In this document: piece after piece, positions 1 to 6,685 of the stretch | Layout: every line of letters begins with the position of its first letter | Position numbering within the stretch: the stretch's first letter is position 1 | Assembly: GCF_002419815.1 (NCBI RefSeq) | Contig: NZ_DIGV01000002.1 | Span: 1-7,744, forward strand | Source: Brevundimonas sp. UBA5713 | GTDB taxonomy: Bacteria > Pseudomonadota > Alphaproteobacteria > Caulobacterales > Caulobacteraceae | Reading direction: 5' to 3' | DNA length: 7,744 nt | Made by a program: the position numbers and the translations under genes | The notes under the pieces: generated by a model | Databases searched by the model: none | What the model was told of the DNA's origin: nothing | What the model saw: only the letters and a program-made list of their open reading frames with translations

Positions 1-2
1 GC

Positions 3-821
3 GCCAACTGGCACCCGCCCAAGCCGCCCGCGCCGCCGCCCGTCCCGCCCTATCATGGCTGTGTCGGCGGGGGGTGCACCCCGCCCAGCCCGCCAACGGG
101 CGGGGGCTGCTATGGCTGTGCGCCGCCTGCACCGCCGGTCGTGTGCTGCGGAGGCGGCAACCTGAACGTCAACGTCAACATCAACAATGTGAGTGCGGCG
201 GCCAATGCCAACGCCAGCGCCAATGCATCGGCACGGGCCTATGGGGGCGCGCGGGCCGGTGCGACGGTCATCGTCGGTGGCGGCGGCGGGGCCTATTTCA
301 ACGTCGATCAGCCCTATCCGCTAACGGCGCAGGGCTTGTCCGTCGAGGGCCGCGCGGCGGAAGTCGTCCGCACGCCGGTGGTTATGTCCCGCCGTCAGGA
401 AAAGCGTGTGCGTATTCAGGCTGTCTGCCTGGATGACCGTAATGTGCCGCATCCGGCCTCGCAGGTTCGCCCCGGCAAGGATGTGGCGGGGACCTATAAT
501 GGCGAGATCTATCGCTGCATCGCGGGCACCAAGCTGCAATACACCATCACCGACATCGACGGTGGCCCGGGCGAGACCCTGATCTGCAACAAACGTCAGG
601 CGCTTTGGTATGACGGCAAGCAGCTGGAGTGCCGCCCCGAGCGTCCGGCGCGCGACTGCAACGAGCGTTCGCTGCTGCGCCGCTATGGAGCGGGCGTGAA
701 GGAGCTGCTGCTGGTCCGTGAAGAGACCTATACGGAGTACAGGGAGGACATCGTCGAGCGTTCGGTCATTTCGGCCGGATCCATGATGATGGACGGGGGC
801 GTAGGCGGGCGCGTTTTCTGA
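3..821 (+). CDS. Uncharacterised secreted-type protein, 3' part (partial at left edge)
   Basis: The reading frame is open from base 3 to the TGA at 819-821 and has no plausible start inside the window, so the gene begins further left; a GTG at 141 is an internal Val codon, not a convincing start. The visible 272 residues fall into three parts. Residues 1-52 are very rich in Pro, Gly and Cys (Cys at 20, 25, 36, 39, 48, 49). Residues 53-103 are a low-complexity tract: alternating Asn/Val (NLNVNVNINN), then Ala/Asn, then Gly-rich. Residues from about 130 look globular, with Cys at 142, 172, 195, 210 and 219 and motifs such as PHPASQ, GEIYRCIAG and RDCNERSLLRRYGAGV. I have an impression of similar hypothetical proteins in Caulobacterales but can name no function. 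The composition suggests export, but the N-terminus that would carry a signal peptide is missing. It converges with the M16 peptidase gene and ends at a shared hairpin terminator. Confidence 0.8.
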   Translation, partial: ANWHPPKPPAPPPVPPYHGCVGGGCTPPSPPTGGGCYGCAPPAPPVVCCGGGNLNVNVNINNVSAAANANASANASARAYGGARAGATVIVGGGGGAYFNVDQPYPLTAQGLSVEGRAAEVVRTPVVMSRRQEKRVRIQAVCLDDRNVPHPASQVRPGKDVAGTYNGEIYRCIAGTKLQYTITDIDGGPGETLICNKRQALWYDGKQLECRPERPARDCNERSLLRRYGAGVKELLLVREETYTEYREDIVERSVISAGSMMMDGGVGGRVF

Positions 822-843
822 TCGACGCGACCCCTGCGATAGG

Positions 844-873
844 AAAAGGCCCCGCCGAAAAGCGGGGCCTTTT
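844..873. terminator. Hairpin terminator between convergent genes
   Basis: A perfect 12-bp stem (AAAAGGCCCCGC at 844-855 with GCGGGGCCTTTT at 862-873) encloses a six-base loop CGAAAA. On the plus strand it continues into a T-run to 875, a classic intrinsic terminator starting 23 bases after the stop of the upstream plus-strand gene. On the minus strand the hairpin also ends in TTTT, so it can serve the M16 peptidase gene, whose stop lies at 892-894. A bidirectional terminator is the simplest reading. Confidence 0.9.
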
Positions 874-891
874 TTGTATCAAAGCGCCGGA

Positions 892-3777
892 TCAGCGCGC
901 CGCGGGTAGGACGTCGATACGGATCGTTTTGTCCTTTTGCAGATAGGTACGCGCGGCATCTTGAATATCGGCGGCGGTGAAGCTCTCGATCGTCGGGATG
1001 AAGTTGGCGATCAGCTCTTCGCTCTCCGGCTTGCGGTGCAGATTGTTCAAGGCACCCAGCCAGAAGGCGTTGTTGGCCTGACTGCGGCGGTGACGCTCCA
1101 GCATGGGGGTGCGGGCCCGCGCCAGTTCGTCATCGGTGACAGGGTTTTCGGCGAAGCTGTCGATCACCTTGTCCACGGCGGCGTAAAAGTCGGCCACCCG
1201 GGCGGTGTCGACCTCGGCGACGATGCCGATGTAGCCATAGTCACGATAGGTGCTGGACGAGGTGGAGCCGACGCTGGGCGAGTAGGTCAGGGCCTGTTTT
1301 TCGCGGATTTCTTCCAGTGCGCGCAAGCTCAGCACTTCGGACATGAGGGCCACGCGGCGGGCCTCGCGGCGATCACCGAAATTGTCGGTGCCCTTGAAGT
1401 AGACAGCCGCGCCGGCTTGTTCGGGCAGGCCGTTGTGGGTGATGCGATACGGCTCTGCGCGCGGGGCGGGCAGGGCGCGTTGATCGGACCCCTCTGCCGG
1501 TTGAGGCAGGGCGGAGCGGGTCGGCAGCGCCCCGAAGGTCTTGCCCACTACAGCGATGGCGTCTTCAGGCTTCACATCGCCGACGATAGTGATGTCGATC
1601 GGGCCAGCCGACAGGGCGTCGACCACATCGGCCTTGATCCGGTCGGCAGTGAAGGACTGAACCTCTTCGACCGTCGGCAGGCCCGCGCGGCGATCATTCT
1701 GGCTGAGGATGACCGGAACCTCCATGCTCAGGGCCCCGCCGACCGTGGCGCGCGACTGCTCCAAAATCTGCGGATATGCGGCCTTCAGCCTTTCGAGCGG
1801 GGCGGGTCGCAGGGCAGGATCGGTAAAATAGGCGGCCATGACCTGAAGCTGCAGTTCCAGGTCTTGCGGACGGGTAGCGCCCGACATCGAAATCTGGTCT
1901 TCGCCGACGCCGAAGCCGACGCTGTAGGTGCGGCCCGTCAGAACATTGCTGAGTTCATCGGCGCTCAGCTTGCCCACACCGCCCGCGGTGAAAACATTGC
2001 TGGCGATGTTCAGCGGGCTGTAGCTGTCCTTCGGCAGGCCCAAGTCGCCAACACCGGTGGCCAGTGAGATCAGGATCTGGTTCTGGGTGAAATCGGTAGG
2101 TTTGACGATCAGACGGACGTTGTTGGGGAAGGTGTAATAGGTGGCCTGAACCTGATTGAAGTGACCCGTCGTGACCGGCGCGGTCGGGGTGCCAAAATCG
2201 GTATAGGTCCATTCTTGCCGCGCGGCGACTTCACGCGCAGTCACCGGGACGCGCTGGCTGTCTTCCAGCACCTGTACCACGCCTGCTTCGCCGCCTTCGA
2301 TGGGCACCGGCGTAGAGACCAGTGCCAGCGGGCCATAGCCTTGCAGCGTCTCGGTCAGCAGACGGTTGATCTCGGCCACGTCCAGCGAGGCGACCACCTC
2401 TTCAAACAGCGCCAGATCATCCGCAGGAGAGGTTGGTATGCTGTCGCCATTGACGTGATTGAGAAGGCCGGCGGCCAGGGCACCGGTTTGCTGGGTATCT
2501 GCGGCTTGCACAGCATTTTGCAAAGCGGTGCGGATGTTGGCGATCTCGCGATCCAGTTCGACCTGACTGACGCCAAACTCGACCAAGCGACGTTTTTCCT
2601 GCTCCAGTGTCTGCAGGGCGCGCGGCAGGCCGCCCGGATTGAACGAAGCCGACAGCGATGTGGCCTCGAAAGACTTCAGGAAGTCACTGGCCCCGCCGCT
2701 GGCTCCGCGGAACGGCGGATCATCCTGACGCGACATCTCGCCGAGGCGACGGTTCAGCACGGCGAAACCGAGGTTTCGCAGGGTGGCTTCGCGGCGGTTG
2801 GCGCGGTTGTCGGGTTTTTCTTCGTAGTCTTTGATCCAATAGAGGCTGACCGAGGAATCAACACCCGGCTCGACCAGTACGCTGGCCGTGGTACCGCGCG
2901 GTTCCGGCTTGCCCAGATCGGGTTCGGCACCGTCTGGGTGCGTATTGGTCCAGTCTTCGAAGGCGGTGCGGATCTGGCCTTCCATAAAGTCCGGATCAAA
3001 GTCGCCGACCACGATCATGGTCGCGCGCTCGGGGCGGTAATAGGCGCGGTAGAAGTCGATGAAGCGTTGCGCCGGTGCGGTGCGGATCACATCCAGATCG
3101 CCGATGGGCATGCGGTCGCCGACCTTTTGGTTCGGTGCCAGCAGGGCCAGTTGGGCCTTGAGGTTGCGGAAGCCCGGCGTATCGCGCGAGCGGGCCTCGC
3201 CTACCACCACATTGCGCTCGGCATCGATGTCTTCGGTACGCATCAGGGCGCGTGACATCTGTTCGCGCAGTATCCGCATGGAGGTGCCGACCACCTCTTC
3301 ATCCGCGCGCGGCAGGTTCAGGGTGTAGTAGGTCTGATCGAAGCTGGTTCCCGCATTGGTGTCTGCGCCGAACGCCAGACCCAGACGCTCCAAGATACGC
3401 AGCATCTCGTTTTCAGGGATGTTTTCGGTGCCGTTGAACAGCATGTGCTCGGTGAAGTGGGCCAGACCCTTTTGCTCGTCTGTCTCGTTCAGCGAACCGG
3501 CATTGATGTGCAGGCGGATGGCCGCCAGACCGGGCGGGGTTGCGTTGCGCATGATGACATAGCGCATGCCGTTCGCCATTCGGCCAAAGCGCAGGCGGCT
3601 GTCAGGCGCCAGATCGCTGGCTTCGTGCGCCCACGGCTTGGCAGACGGAGCTGGGGTTTGCGCGGCGGCGGCGGGCGCTTCGGCATGGGCCAGATGCGGC
3701 AGGCCGGAAGCCGTTAGAAGAGCCAGCGTCGAAGCAGCGGAAATCAGCACTGTGCGCACGGGGCGACGAAGGGACAT
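892..3777 (-). CDS. Periplasmic M16-family zinc metallopeptidase (two-domain, pitrilysin/PqqL-like)
   Basis: This 961-residue protein belongs to the inverted-zincin M16 peptidases, which cleave peptides inside a closed chamber. The N-terminal domain carries HFTEH at residues 107-111 (zinc ligands H107 and H111, catalytic E110). The partner motif ERNVVVGE follows, with E187 and E194; E194 is the likely third zinc ligand. The inactive C-terminal half has the family's Arg/Tyr pair in REKQALTYS (R825, Y832). The length fits full-length two-domain family members. I chose the ATG at 3777 over an in-frame ATG at 3840 because it begins a good Sec signal peptide (MSLRRP, hydrophobic core, cleavage after AHA at about residue 32) and has AAAGG six bases upstream; the longer form would put 21 extra residues in front of the signal. 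It lies 169 bases downstream of hfaD on the same strand and could be read from its own promoter or by read-through. Its substrate is unknown. Confidence 0.93.
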   Translation of the reverse strand: MSLRRPVRTVLISAASTLALLTASGLPHLAHAEAPAAAAQTPAPSAKPWAHEASDLAPDSRLRFGRMANGMRYVIMRNATPPGLAAIRLHINAGSLNETDEQKGLAHFTEHMLFNGTENIPENEMLRILERLGLAFGADTNAGTSFDQTYYTLNLPRADEEVVGTSMRILREQMSRALMRTEDIDAERNVVVGEARSRDTPGFRNLKAQLALLAPNQKVGDRMPIGDLDVIRTAPAQRFIDFYRAYYRPERATMIVVGDFDPDFMEGQIRTAFEDWTNTHPDGAEPDLGKPEPRGTTASVLVEPGVDSSVSLYWIKDYEEKPDNRANRREATLRNLGFAVLNRRLGEMSRQDDPPFRGASGGASDFLKSFEATSLSASFNPGGLPRALQTLEQEKRRLVEFGVSQVELDREIANIRTALQNAVQAADTQQTGALAAGLLNHVNGDSIPTSPADDLALFEEVVASLDVAEINRLLTETLQGYGPLALVSTPVPIEGGEAGVVQVLEDSQRVPVTAREVAARQEWTYTDFGTPTAPVTTGHFNQVQATYYTFPNNVRLIVKPTDFTQNQILISLATGVGDLGLPKDSYSPLNIASNVFTAGGVGKLSADELSNVLTGRTYSVGFGVGEDQISMSGATRPQDLELQLQVMAAYFTDPALRPAPLERLKAAYPQILEQSRATVGGALSMEVPVILSQNDRRAGLPTVEEVQSFTADRIKADVVDALSAGPIDITIVGDVKPEDAIAVVGKTFGALPTRSALPQPAEGSDQRALPAPRAEPYRITHNGLPEQAGAAVYFKGTDNFGDRREARRVALMSEVLSLRALEEIREKQALTYSPSVGSTSSSTYRDYGYIGIVAEVDTARVADFYAAVDKVIDSFAENPVTDDELARARTPMLERHRRSQANNAFWLGALNNLHRKPESEELIANFIPTIESFTAADIQDAARTYLQKDKTIRIDVLPAAR

Positions 3778-3783
3778 GGGCAA

Positions 3784-3788
3784 CCTTT
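3784..3788 (-). promoter_or_regulatory. Ribosome binding site deciding the M16 start
   Basis: On the minus strand AAAGG lies six bases upstream of the ATG at 3777. Together with the signal peptide that starts there, it supports this codon over the in-frame ATG 63 bases further upstream. Confidence 0.6.
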
Positions 3789-3798
3789 GCGAGTGTGC

Positions 3799-3820
3799 GA
3801 CCGTCCTTTGTGGGACGGTC
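3799..3820 (-). promoter_or_regulatory. Leader hairpin just upstream of the M16 ribosome binding site
   Basis: GACCGTCC (3799-3806) and GGACGGTC (3813-3820) form a perfect 8-bp inverted repeat with a six-base spacer. In the transcript of the peptidase gene the hairpin would sit about ten bases upstream of the Shine-Dalgarno. It is not followed by a T-run on the minus strand, so it is not a standard terminator there. It may be an operator or an mRNA structure affecting translation or stability; the function is inferred only from position. Confidence 0.45.
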
Positions 3821-3872
3821 ACAAAAAATGTCGAAGCCAATCAAGCTCCGTACTCGCGGAAATGTTGCAGCA

Positions 3873-3890
3873 GTTGTCCGGCCGGACAAC
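3873..3890. promoter_or_regulatory. 18-bp perfect palindrome, candidate operator
   Basis: GTTGTCCGGCCGGACAAC is a perfect palindrome in the intergenic region between hfaD and the M16 gene, about 95 bases upstream of the peptidase start. Uninterrupted dyads of this length upstream of a gene usually bind a dimeric repressor or activator, or less often mark a structured RNA. On the minus strand a weak -35/-10 pair (TTGTCC, 17 bases, AACATT) would overlap it, so a bound protein could block the promoter. The binding protein cannot be named from the sequence. Confidence 0.5.
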
Positions 3891-3946
3891 CGATGAAATG
3901 TGACTTTAAATTTAGAAAGCCGGGATTACGGCCTCCACAGCGTCCG

Positions 3947-5182
3947 TTACTGCGGACGCGTCACATAGAAACTGGCGGCATTACCGGTGGCGGTGGTGCC
4001 GGTGATCAGGGCGCGGCTGTTGCCGGTCAGGGTCGAGGTAGCCGTGGCGCTCACGGCACCCTGGTTGATCTGGCTGTTGGTGGCGCGCACCACGCCGCCA
4101 CAGTCGGAACAGGCATATCCCGTCACACTGTTGCCGGTGGCATTGGCCCCGATATAGGCGTCATAACCATTATGCCCGCGCAGGTCGGCTTCGACCTGAA
4201 CCCCGCCGGTGTTGATCTGGCGGTTGTCGACCTCGACCCAGATGTCGGCATTGCCGACCGTCGCCTCGTTGCCCACGCCGTCGGCCAAGGCGCGCAGGTC
4301 GCCATAGTCATAGGCAAAGGTGCGGGCGCGGCTGGTGACCTGACCATGGCTGGTCTGCTCAATGCCGACGACCTGAGAGCCGCCTGCATTATATAGTGCG
4401 GCGCGGTTGCCTGCGGCGGATGCGGTCGTCGCTGCCTGATGGGCATTGGCGAGGCTGGAGACGCTGCTGGCGCTGGTCCAGGCCTGATTGTCCTGAGTAA
4501 CGGCGATGCGCTGGCCCGATGATCCGGTGCCAGCGATCTGCACATTATTGGTGGTGGCCTCGGCATGGAACTGCGACGGGCCGGGCACATAGCGGGCGGG
4601 GGCATAGGTCTCGGCCACGGTCGCCTGTGTAGCCAACTGGCGTACAGTGCCGGTTACGACTGTATTGCGGCCACCGGCATGCAGGCTGTTGCTATAGGCC
4701 GCCGAGGTCATGGCGATGCCGTTCAGATGGTGGGCATCAGGATTGTCCAACGCACTGGCAGCGCGGGCAGCTCCGTAGGCCGCCTGTTCGCTGTCTAGGG
4801 CCAGACGCGCATTATTGGCCGCCACCGAGGTGTCGTTCACCCGCGCCTGCGTTACCACAGTGGTGCGGCCATTGCCTTGCCCCGCCATGTTCAGACGTGT
4901 TTGGGTGACAGCGGCGGCAAAGCCCGTCTGGCGATTGCGGAAAGCCAGATCCTGACCTTCGGTGCCGCCGATGATGCGGTTGCCGATGGCGGCATTGTTC
5001 ACCGTCACCTGTTGGCGCGCATCGACCACGTTCAGGGTCTGGCCGCTGAGGACCTCGCCCAGTTGGATTTGTTCGTTCAGGACGACCGAGCCGTCCTGCG
5101 CGGCGGCCTTACTGGCCAGCGCGGCGCACAGCGCTGTCACGGCGATCGTGCCAGCGAGACGGATCGGCGCGGGTTTGGCCAT
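3947..5182 (-). CDS. hfaD: Holdfast anchor protein HfaD
   Basis: A 411-residue secreted protein. A Sec signal peptide (MAKPAPIRLAG..., cleavage after AAA at residue 28) is followed by a long region rich in Asn, Ala, Thr, Gly and Gln with few hydrophobic or charged clusters, typical of a beta-rich surface or amyloid-like protein. Two imperfect copies of a block occur near the C-terminus: QINTGGVQVEA...ANATGNSVTGY (about 322-355) and QINQGAVSATA...TTATGNAASFYV (about 371-407). The mature protein has only two cysteines, in a CSDC motif at 358-361. In Caulobacter, HfaD is carried out by HfaB and acts with HfaA to tether the polar holdfast. Assignment rests mainly on position after the CsgG-like hfaB plus size and composition. 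The start is the only one giving a signal peptide; it lies inside hfaB, giving a 74-base overlap with no strong Shine-Dalgarno, which suggests translational coupling. Confidence 0.88.
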   Translation of the reverse strand: MAKPAPIRLAGTIAVTALCAALASKAAAQDGSVVLNEQIQLGEVLSGQTLNVVDARQQVTVNNAAIGNRIIGGTEGQDLAFRNRQTGFAAAVTQTRLNMAGQGNGRTTVVTQARVNDTSVAANNARLALDSEQAAYGAARAASALDNPDAHHLNGIAMTSAAYSNSLHAGGRNTVVTGTVRQLATQATVAETYAPARYVPGPSQFHAEATTNNVQIAGTGSSGQRIAVTQDNQAWTSASSVSSLANAHQAATTASAAGNRAALYNAGGSQVVGIEQTSHGQVTSRARTFAYDYGDLRALADGVGNEATVGNADIWVEVDNRQINTGGVQVEADLRGHNGYDAYIGANATGNSVTGYACSDCGGVVRATNSQINQGAVSATATSTLTGNSRALITGTTATGNAASFYVTRPQ

Positions 5183-6122
5183 TGTTCGTGTCCGTGTTGG
5201 GATAGGTGGGGTAGTAGCCGCCCGTCGCGCCCACAGCCGTGGGGCCCAGCGGGTCGTTTTCGGGGCTGAGGCAGATTTCGGGGCCGGGGGCCCCGTACAG
5301 ATTGGCCATGAACTCGACCGTCGCGCGCTCGACCAAGGCCCGCACGCTCAGCTGCACCGGCTCCAGACCGCTGCCACCGGCTGAGATGTCAAACACATTG
5401 CCGTTCAGGAAGTCGAACACGCCCGCCGAAATCTCGCGGCCGATGATCTGCTTTTGGTAGGAGACCACATCCACCACTTCCAAGGTGGTGGTCTGAACCA
5501 TGCGCAGATCGATGGCGATATTCATGACAAAGACACGGCCTGTCAGCAGGCCCGATCCGCCATTGTTTTTCACCTGACCCATGGCCGCATCAAAGCCTGC
5601 CGAGCGGATGTTGTAGTTCACCTCGGTAATGCCGCCGACAATATAGAAGTCCGAGCCGGGCACCTGTCCGGCCAGAATGCGGCGATAGCCTGCCTCTTCG
5701 GGTTGGCCGTTCGGCTGGTCGTCGCTGATCAGGCGGTTATTGGCATAGCGCAGCTCAAGCTCCGACACCGAGGTGTCGTAACGCTCGACCAGACGTGCGC
5801 CAGCCTTGGCCAGCGCAGAGTTGGCCATCAGGGATGCGCCCTGGGTGATCTGGCGCCCGCCGTCAGAAGATATGGTGCCGGTGTAATCGCTGATGCGGCC
5901 CACAGCCATGCGCGGCGAGGGGAGGTTATAGCGACGCGCATAGTCGGCCAGACAATATAGCGCCGTCGAATAGGGCGTGGGGTTCGCCGTCACCGGCGCA
6001 TTGCCAATTGGGCTGGCGTAATAGCCCGACGATCCCGCAGTGGGACTAACGCAGGCTGACAAGGTCAGGCCAGCCGCCAACACGCCAAGGATATTGGATG
6101 CGGGGGAGAACAGAAACTTCAT
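5109..6122 (-). CDS. hfaB: Holdfast anchor secretion lipoprotein HfaB (CsgG family)
   Basis: A 337-residue outer-membrane lipoprotein related to CsgG, the curli export channel. The N-terminus has a lipoprotein signal with lipobox L21-S22-A23-C24, so the mature protein starts at lipidated Cys24. CsgG-family signatures follow in order: RMAVGRISDYTG (71-82), GASLMANSALAKAGARLVER (95-114), the FYIVGGITEVNYNIRSAGFD segment (159-178), VFVMNIAIDLRMVQTTTLEV (197-216), and a terminal helix-like stretch near VQLSVRALVERATVEFM (256-272). A tail of about 60 residues rich in Pro, Asn, Asp and Arg extends beyond this. The established role of HfaB is to move HfaA and HfaD to the cell surface. Its ATG shares ATGA with the hfaA stop, and no clear Shine-Dalgarno precedes it, indicating coupling to hfaA translation. 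Residues 314-337 are encoded by DNA that also encodes the HfaD signal peptide. Confidence 0.95.
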   Translation of the reverse strand: MKFLFSPASNILGVLAAGLTLSACVSPTAGSSGYYASPIGNAPVTANPTPYSTALYCLADYARRYNLPSPRMAVGRISDYTGTISSDGGRQITQGASLMANSALAKAGARLVERYDTSVSELELRYANNRLISDDQPNGQPEEAGYRRILAGQVPGSDFYIVGGITEVNYNIRSAGFDAAMGQVKNNGGSGLLTGRVFVMNIAIDLRMVQTTTLEVVDVVSYQKQIIGREISAGVFDFLNGNVFDISAGGSGLEPVQLSVRALVERATVEFMANLYGAPGPEICLSPENDPLGPTAVGATGGYYPTYPNTDTNNGQTRADPSRWHDRRDSAVRRAGQ

Positions 6123-6577
6123 GGGAAGACCAATGTGCCGTTGAGGACCGTGCCCGCCGATACATTGCCGGTGTTGGTCTGGTTGGAGTTGACGACGACG
6201 GTGTTGCGGCTGCCCTGAACCACGACGTTCAGGCTGTTGCCGATGGCGGTGGCACCGCCGATGGCCGTGCCGCCCTGGCCGGACTGACCGGCATTGGCAC
6301 CGGCACCGGCACCGGCTGTGGCTGAGGCGGCCCCGCTGGAATAGCTGCTGGCTCCGGCCTGAATGATGCCGTTGACGATCAGGCGGTTGCCGTTGGCATC
6401 ACGGGTCGAGCCGTTGTTCGGACGCGCGGTGGTATAGCGCGCTGCGCCATATCCCGCCTGAAACGGGGCCATGGCGCTGCCGCCGCCCGATTGGGCCAGC
6501 ACAGGTAGGACACAGGCCCCGTTCAGGGCCAGTCCTAGGGCCGTTAGCGCAGCCAAAAATCTAGGGTTGAACCGCAT
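6119..6577 (-). CDS. hfaA: Holdfast anchor protein HfaA (curlin-like)
   Basis: A 152-residue secreted protein. I chose the ATG at 6577 rather than the in-frame ATG at 6691 because it starts a clean signal peptide (MRFNPRFLAALTALGLALNG, cleavage after VLA at residue 28) and has GGGAAAG eight bases upstream. The longer form adds 38 polar residues in front and would overlap the divergent rhomboid gene. The mature part has a GSTRDANGNRLIVNGIIQ block (56-73), an Ala/Gly/Ser linker (75-111) and a curlin-like strand region near 112-147 (NSLNVVVQGSRNTVVVNSNQ) with the Asn/Gln/Gly/Val spacing of curli-type amyloids. In Caulobacter, HfaA multimerises into a detergent-resistant anchor with HfaD. It is the first gene of the operon. 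The Cys in the signal peptide is preceded by Asn-Gly-Ala, a poor lipobox, so a lipoprotein is unlikely. Confidence 0.92.
   Translation of the reverse strand: MRFNPRFLAALTALGLALNGACVLPVLAQSGGGSAMAPFQAGYGAARYTTARPNNGSTRDANGNRLIVNGIIQAGASSYSSGAASATAGAGAGANAGQSGQGGTAIGGATAIGNSLNVVVQGSRNTVVVNSNQTNTGNVSAGTVLNGTLVFP
6296..6313. repeat. Hexanucleotide repeat (GGCACC x3) inside hfaA
   Basis: Three perfect tandem copies of GGCACC, followed by another GGC. Read on the minus strand they encode alternating Ala-Gly in the low-complexity linker of HfaA. The period of six keeps the reading frame, so copy-number change would only lengthen or shorten the linker. Confidence 0.7.
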
Positions 6578-6685
6578 TGGTACATCTTTCCCGCTTCTTG
6601 CCGAAGGCGCAGCAACGGGCGTGCCATCAAAACGGAACAGCAGTCGGTGCTTGTGATCGGGCGGTCGCTCGTCCATCCATAAACG
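6578..6685. promoter_or_regulatory. Divergent promoter region of hfaABD and the rhomboid gene
   Basis: These 108 bases separate the divergently read hfaA and rhomboid starts and must contain or adjoin both promoters. I see the hfaA Shine-Dalgarno but no convincing -35/-10 pair in either direction and no full TTAA-N7-TTAA CtrA box. Promoter elements may be weak, use an alternative sigma factor, or lie inside the opposite coding region. Confidence 0.45.
6586..6592 (-). promoter_or_regulatory. hfaA: Ribosome binding site of hfaA
   Basis: GGGAAAG on the minus strand ends eight bases before the ATG at 6577. It is the best Shine-Dalgarno near any start in the operon and supports this start over the longer frame; hfaB and hfaD lack comparable sites. 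Confidence 0.5.

Larger units (their letters stand above)
3778..3946. other. Intergenic region between hfaD and the M16 gene
   Basis: This 169-base gap holds no gene. It contains the palindrome at 3873-3890, the leader hairpin at 3799-3820 and an AT-rich patch (about 3905-3917) that stands out in GC-rich DNA. A 7-bp hairpin (GCGTCCG 3940-3946 with CGGACGC 3953-3959) spans the hfaD stop codon but has no T-run after it on the minus strand. No convincing terminator closes the hfa operon, so read-through into the peptidase gene is possible. Confidence 0.6.

Noticed and set aside
937..3255. Two long plus-strand open frames (937-2067 and 2161-3255) opposite the M16 gene
   Set aside because: They are antisense shadows of a gene with clear catalytic motifs and signal peptide. 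Their translations show no recognisable motif and arise from codon bias in GC-rich DNA.
3778..3840. Longer N-terminus of the M16 peptidase from the ATG at 3840
   Set aside because: It would put 21 residues before an otherwise normal signal peptide and would make the leader hairpin coding. The ATG at 3777 has a Shine-Dalgarno.
3566..4396. 276-codon plus-strand open frame across the hfaD/M16 intergenic region
   Set aside because: It overlaps the M16 start, the regulatory gap and the hfaD end on the opposite strand, has no Shine-Dalgarno, and looks like a shadow frame.
6509..6577. HfaA as a lipoprotein because of a Cys in its signal region
   Set aside because: The residues before Cys22 (Asn-Gly-Ala) do not fit a lipobox, while a normal cleavage site (VLA) follows at residues 26-28.
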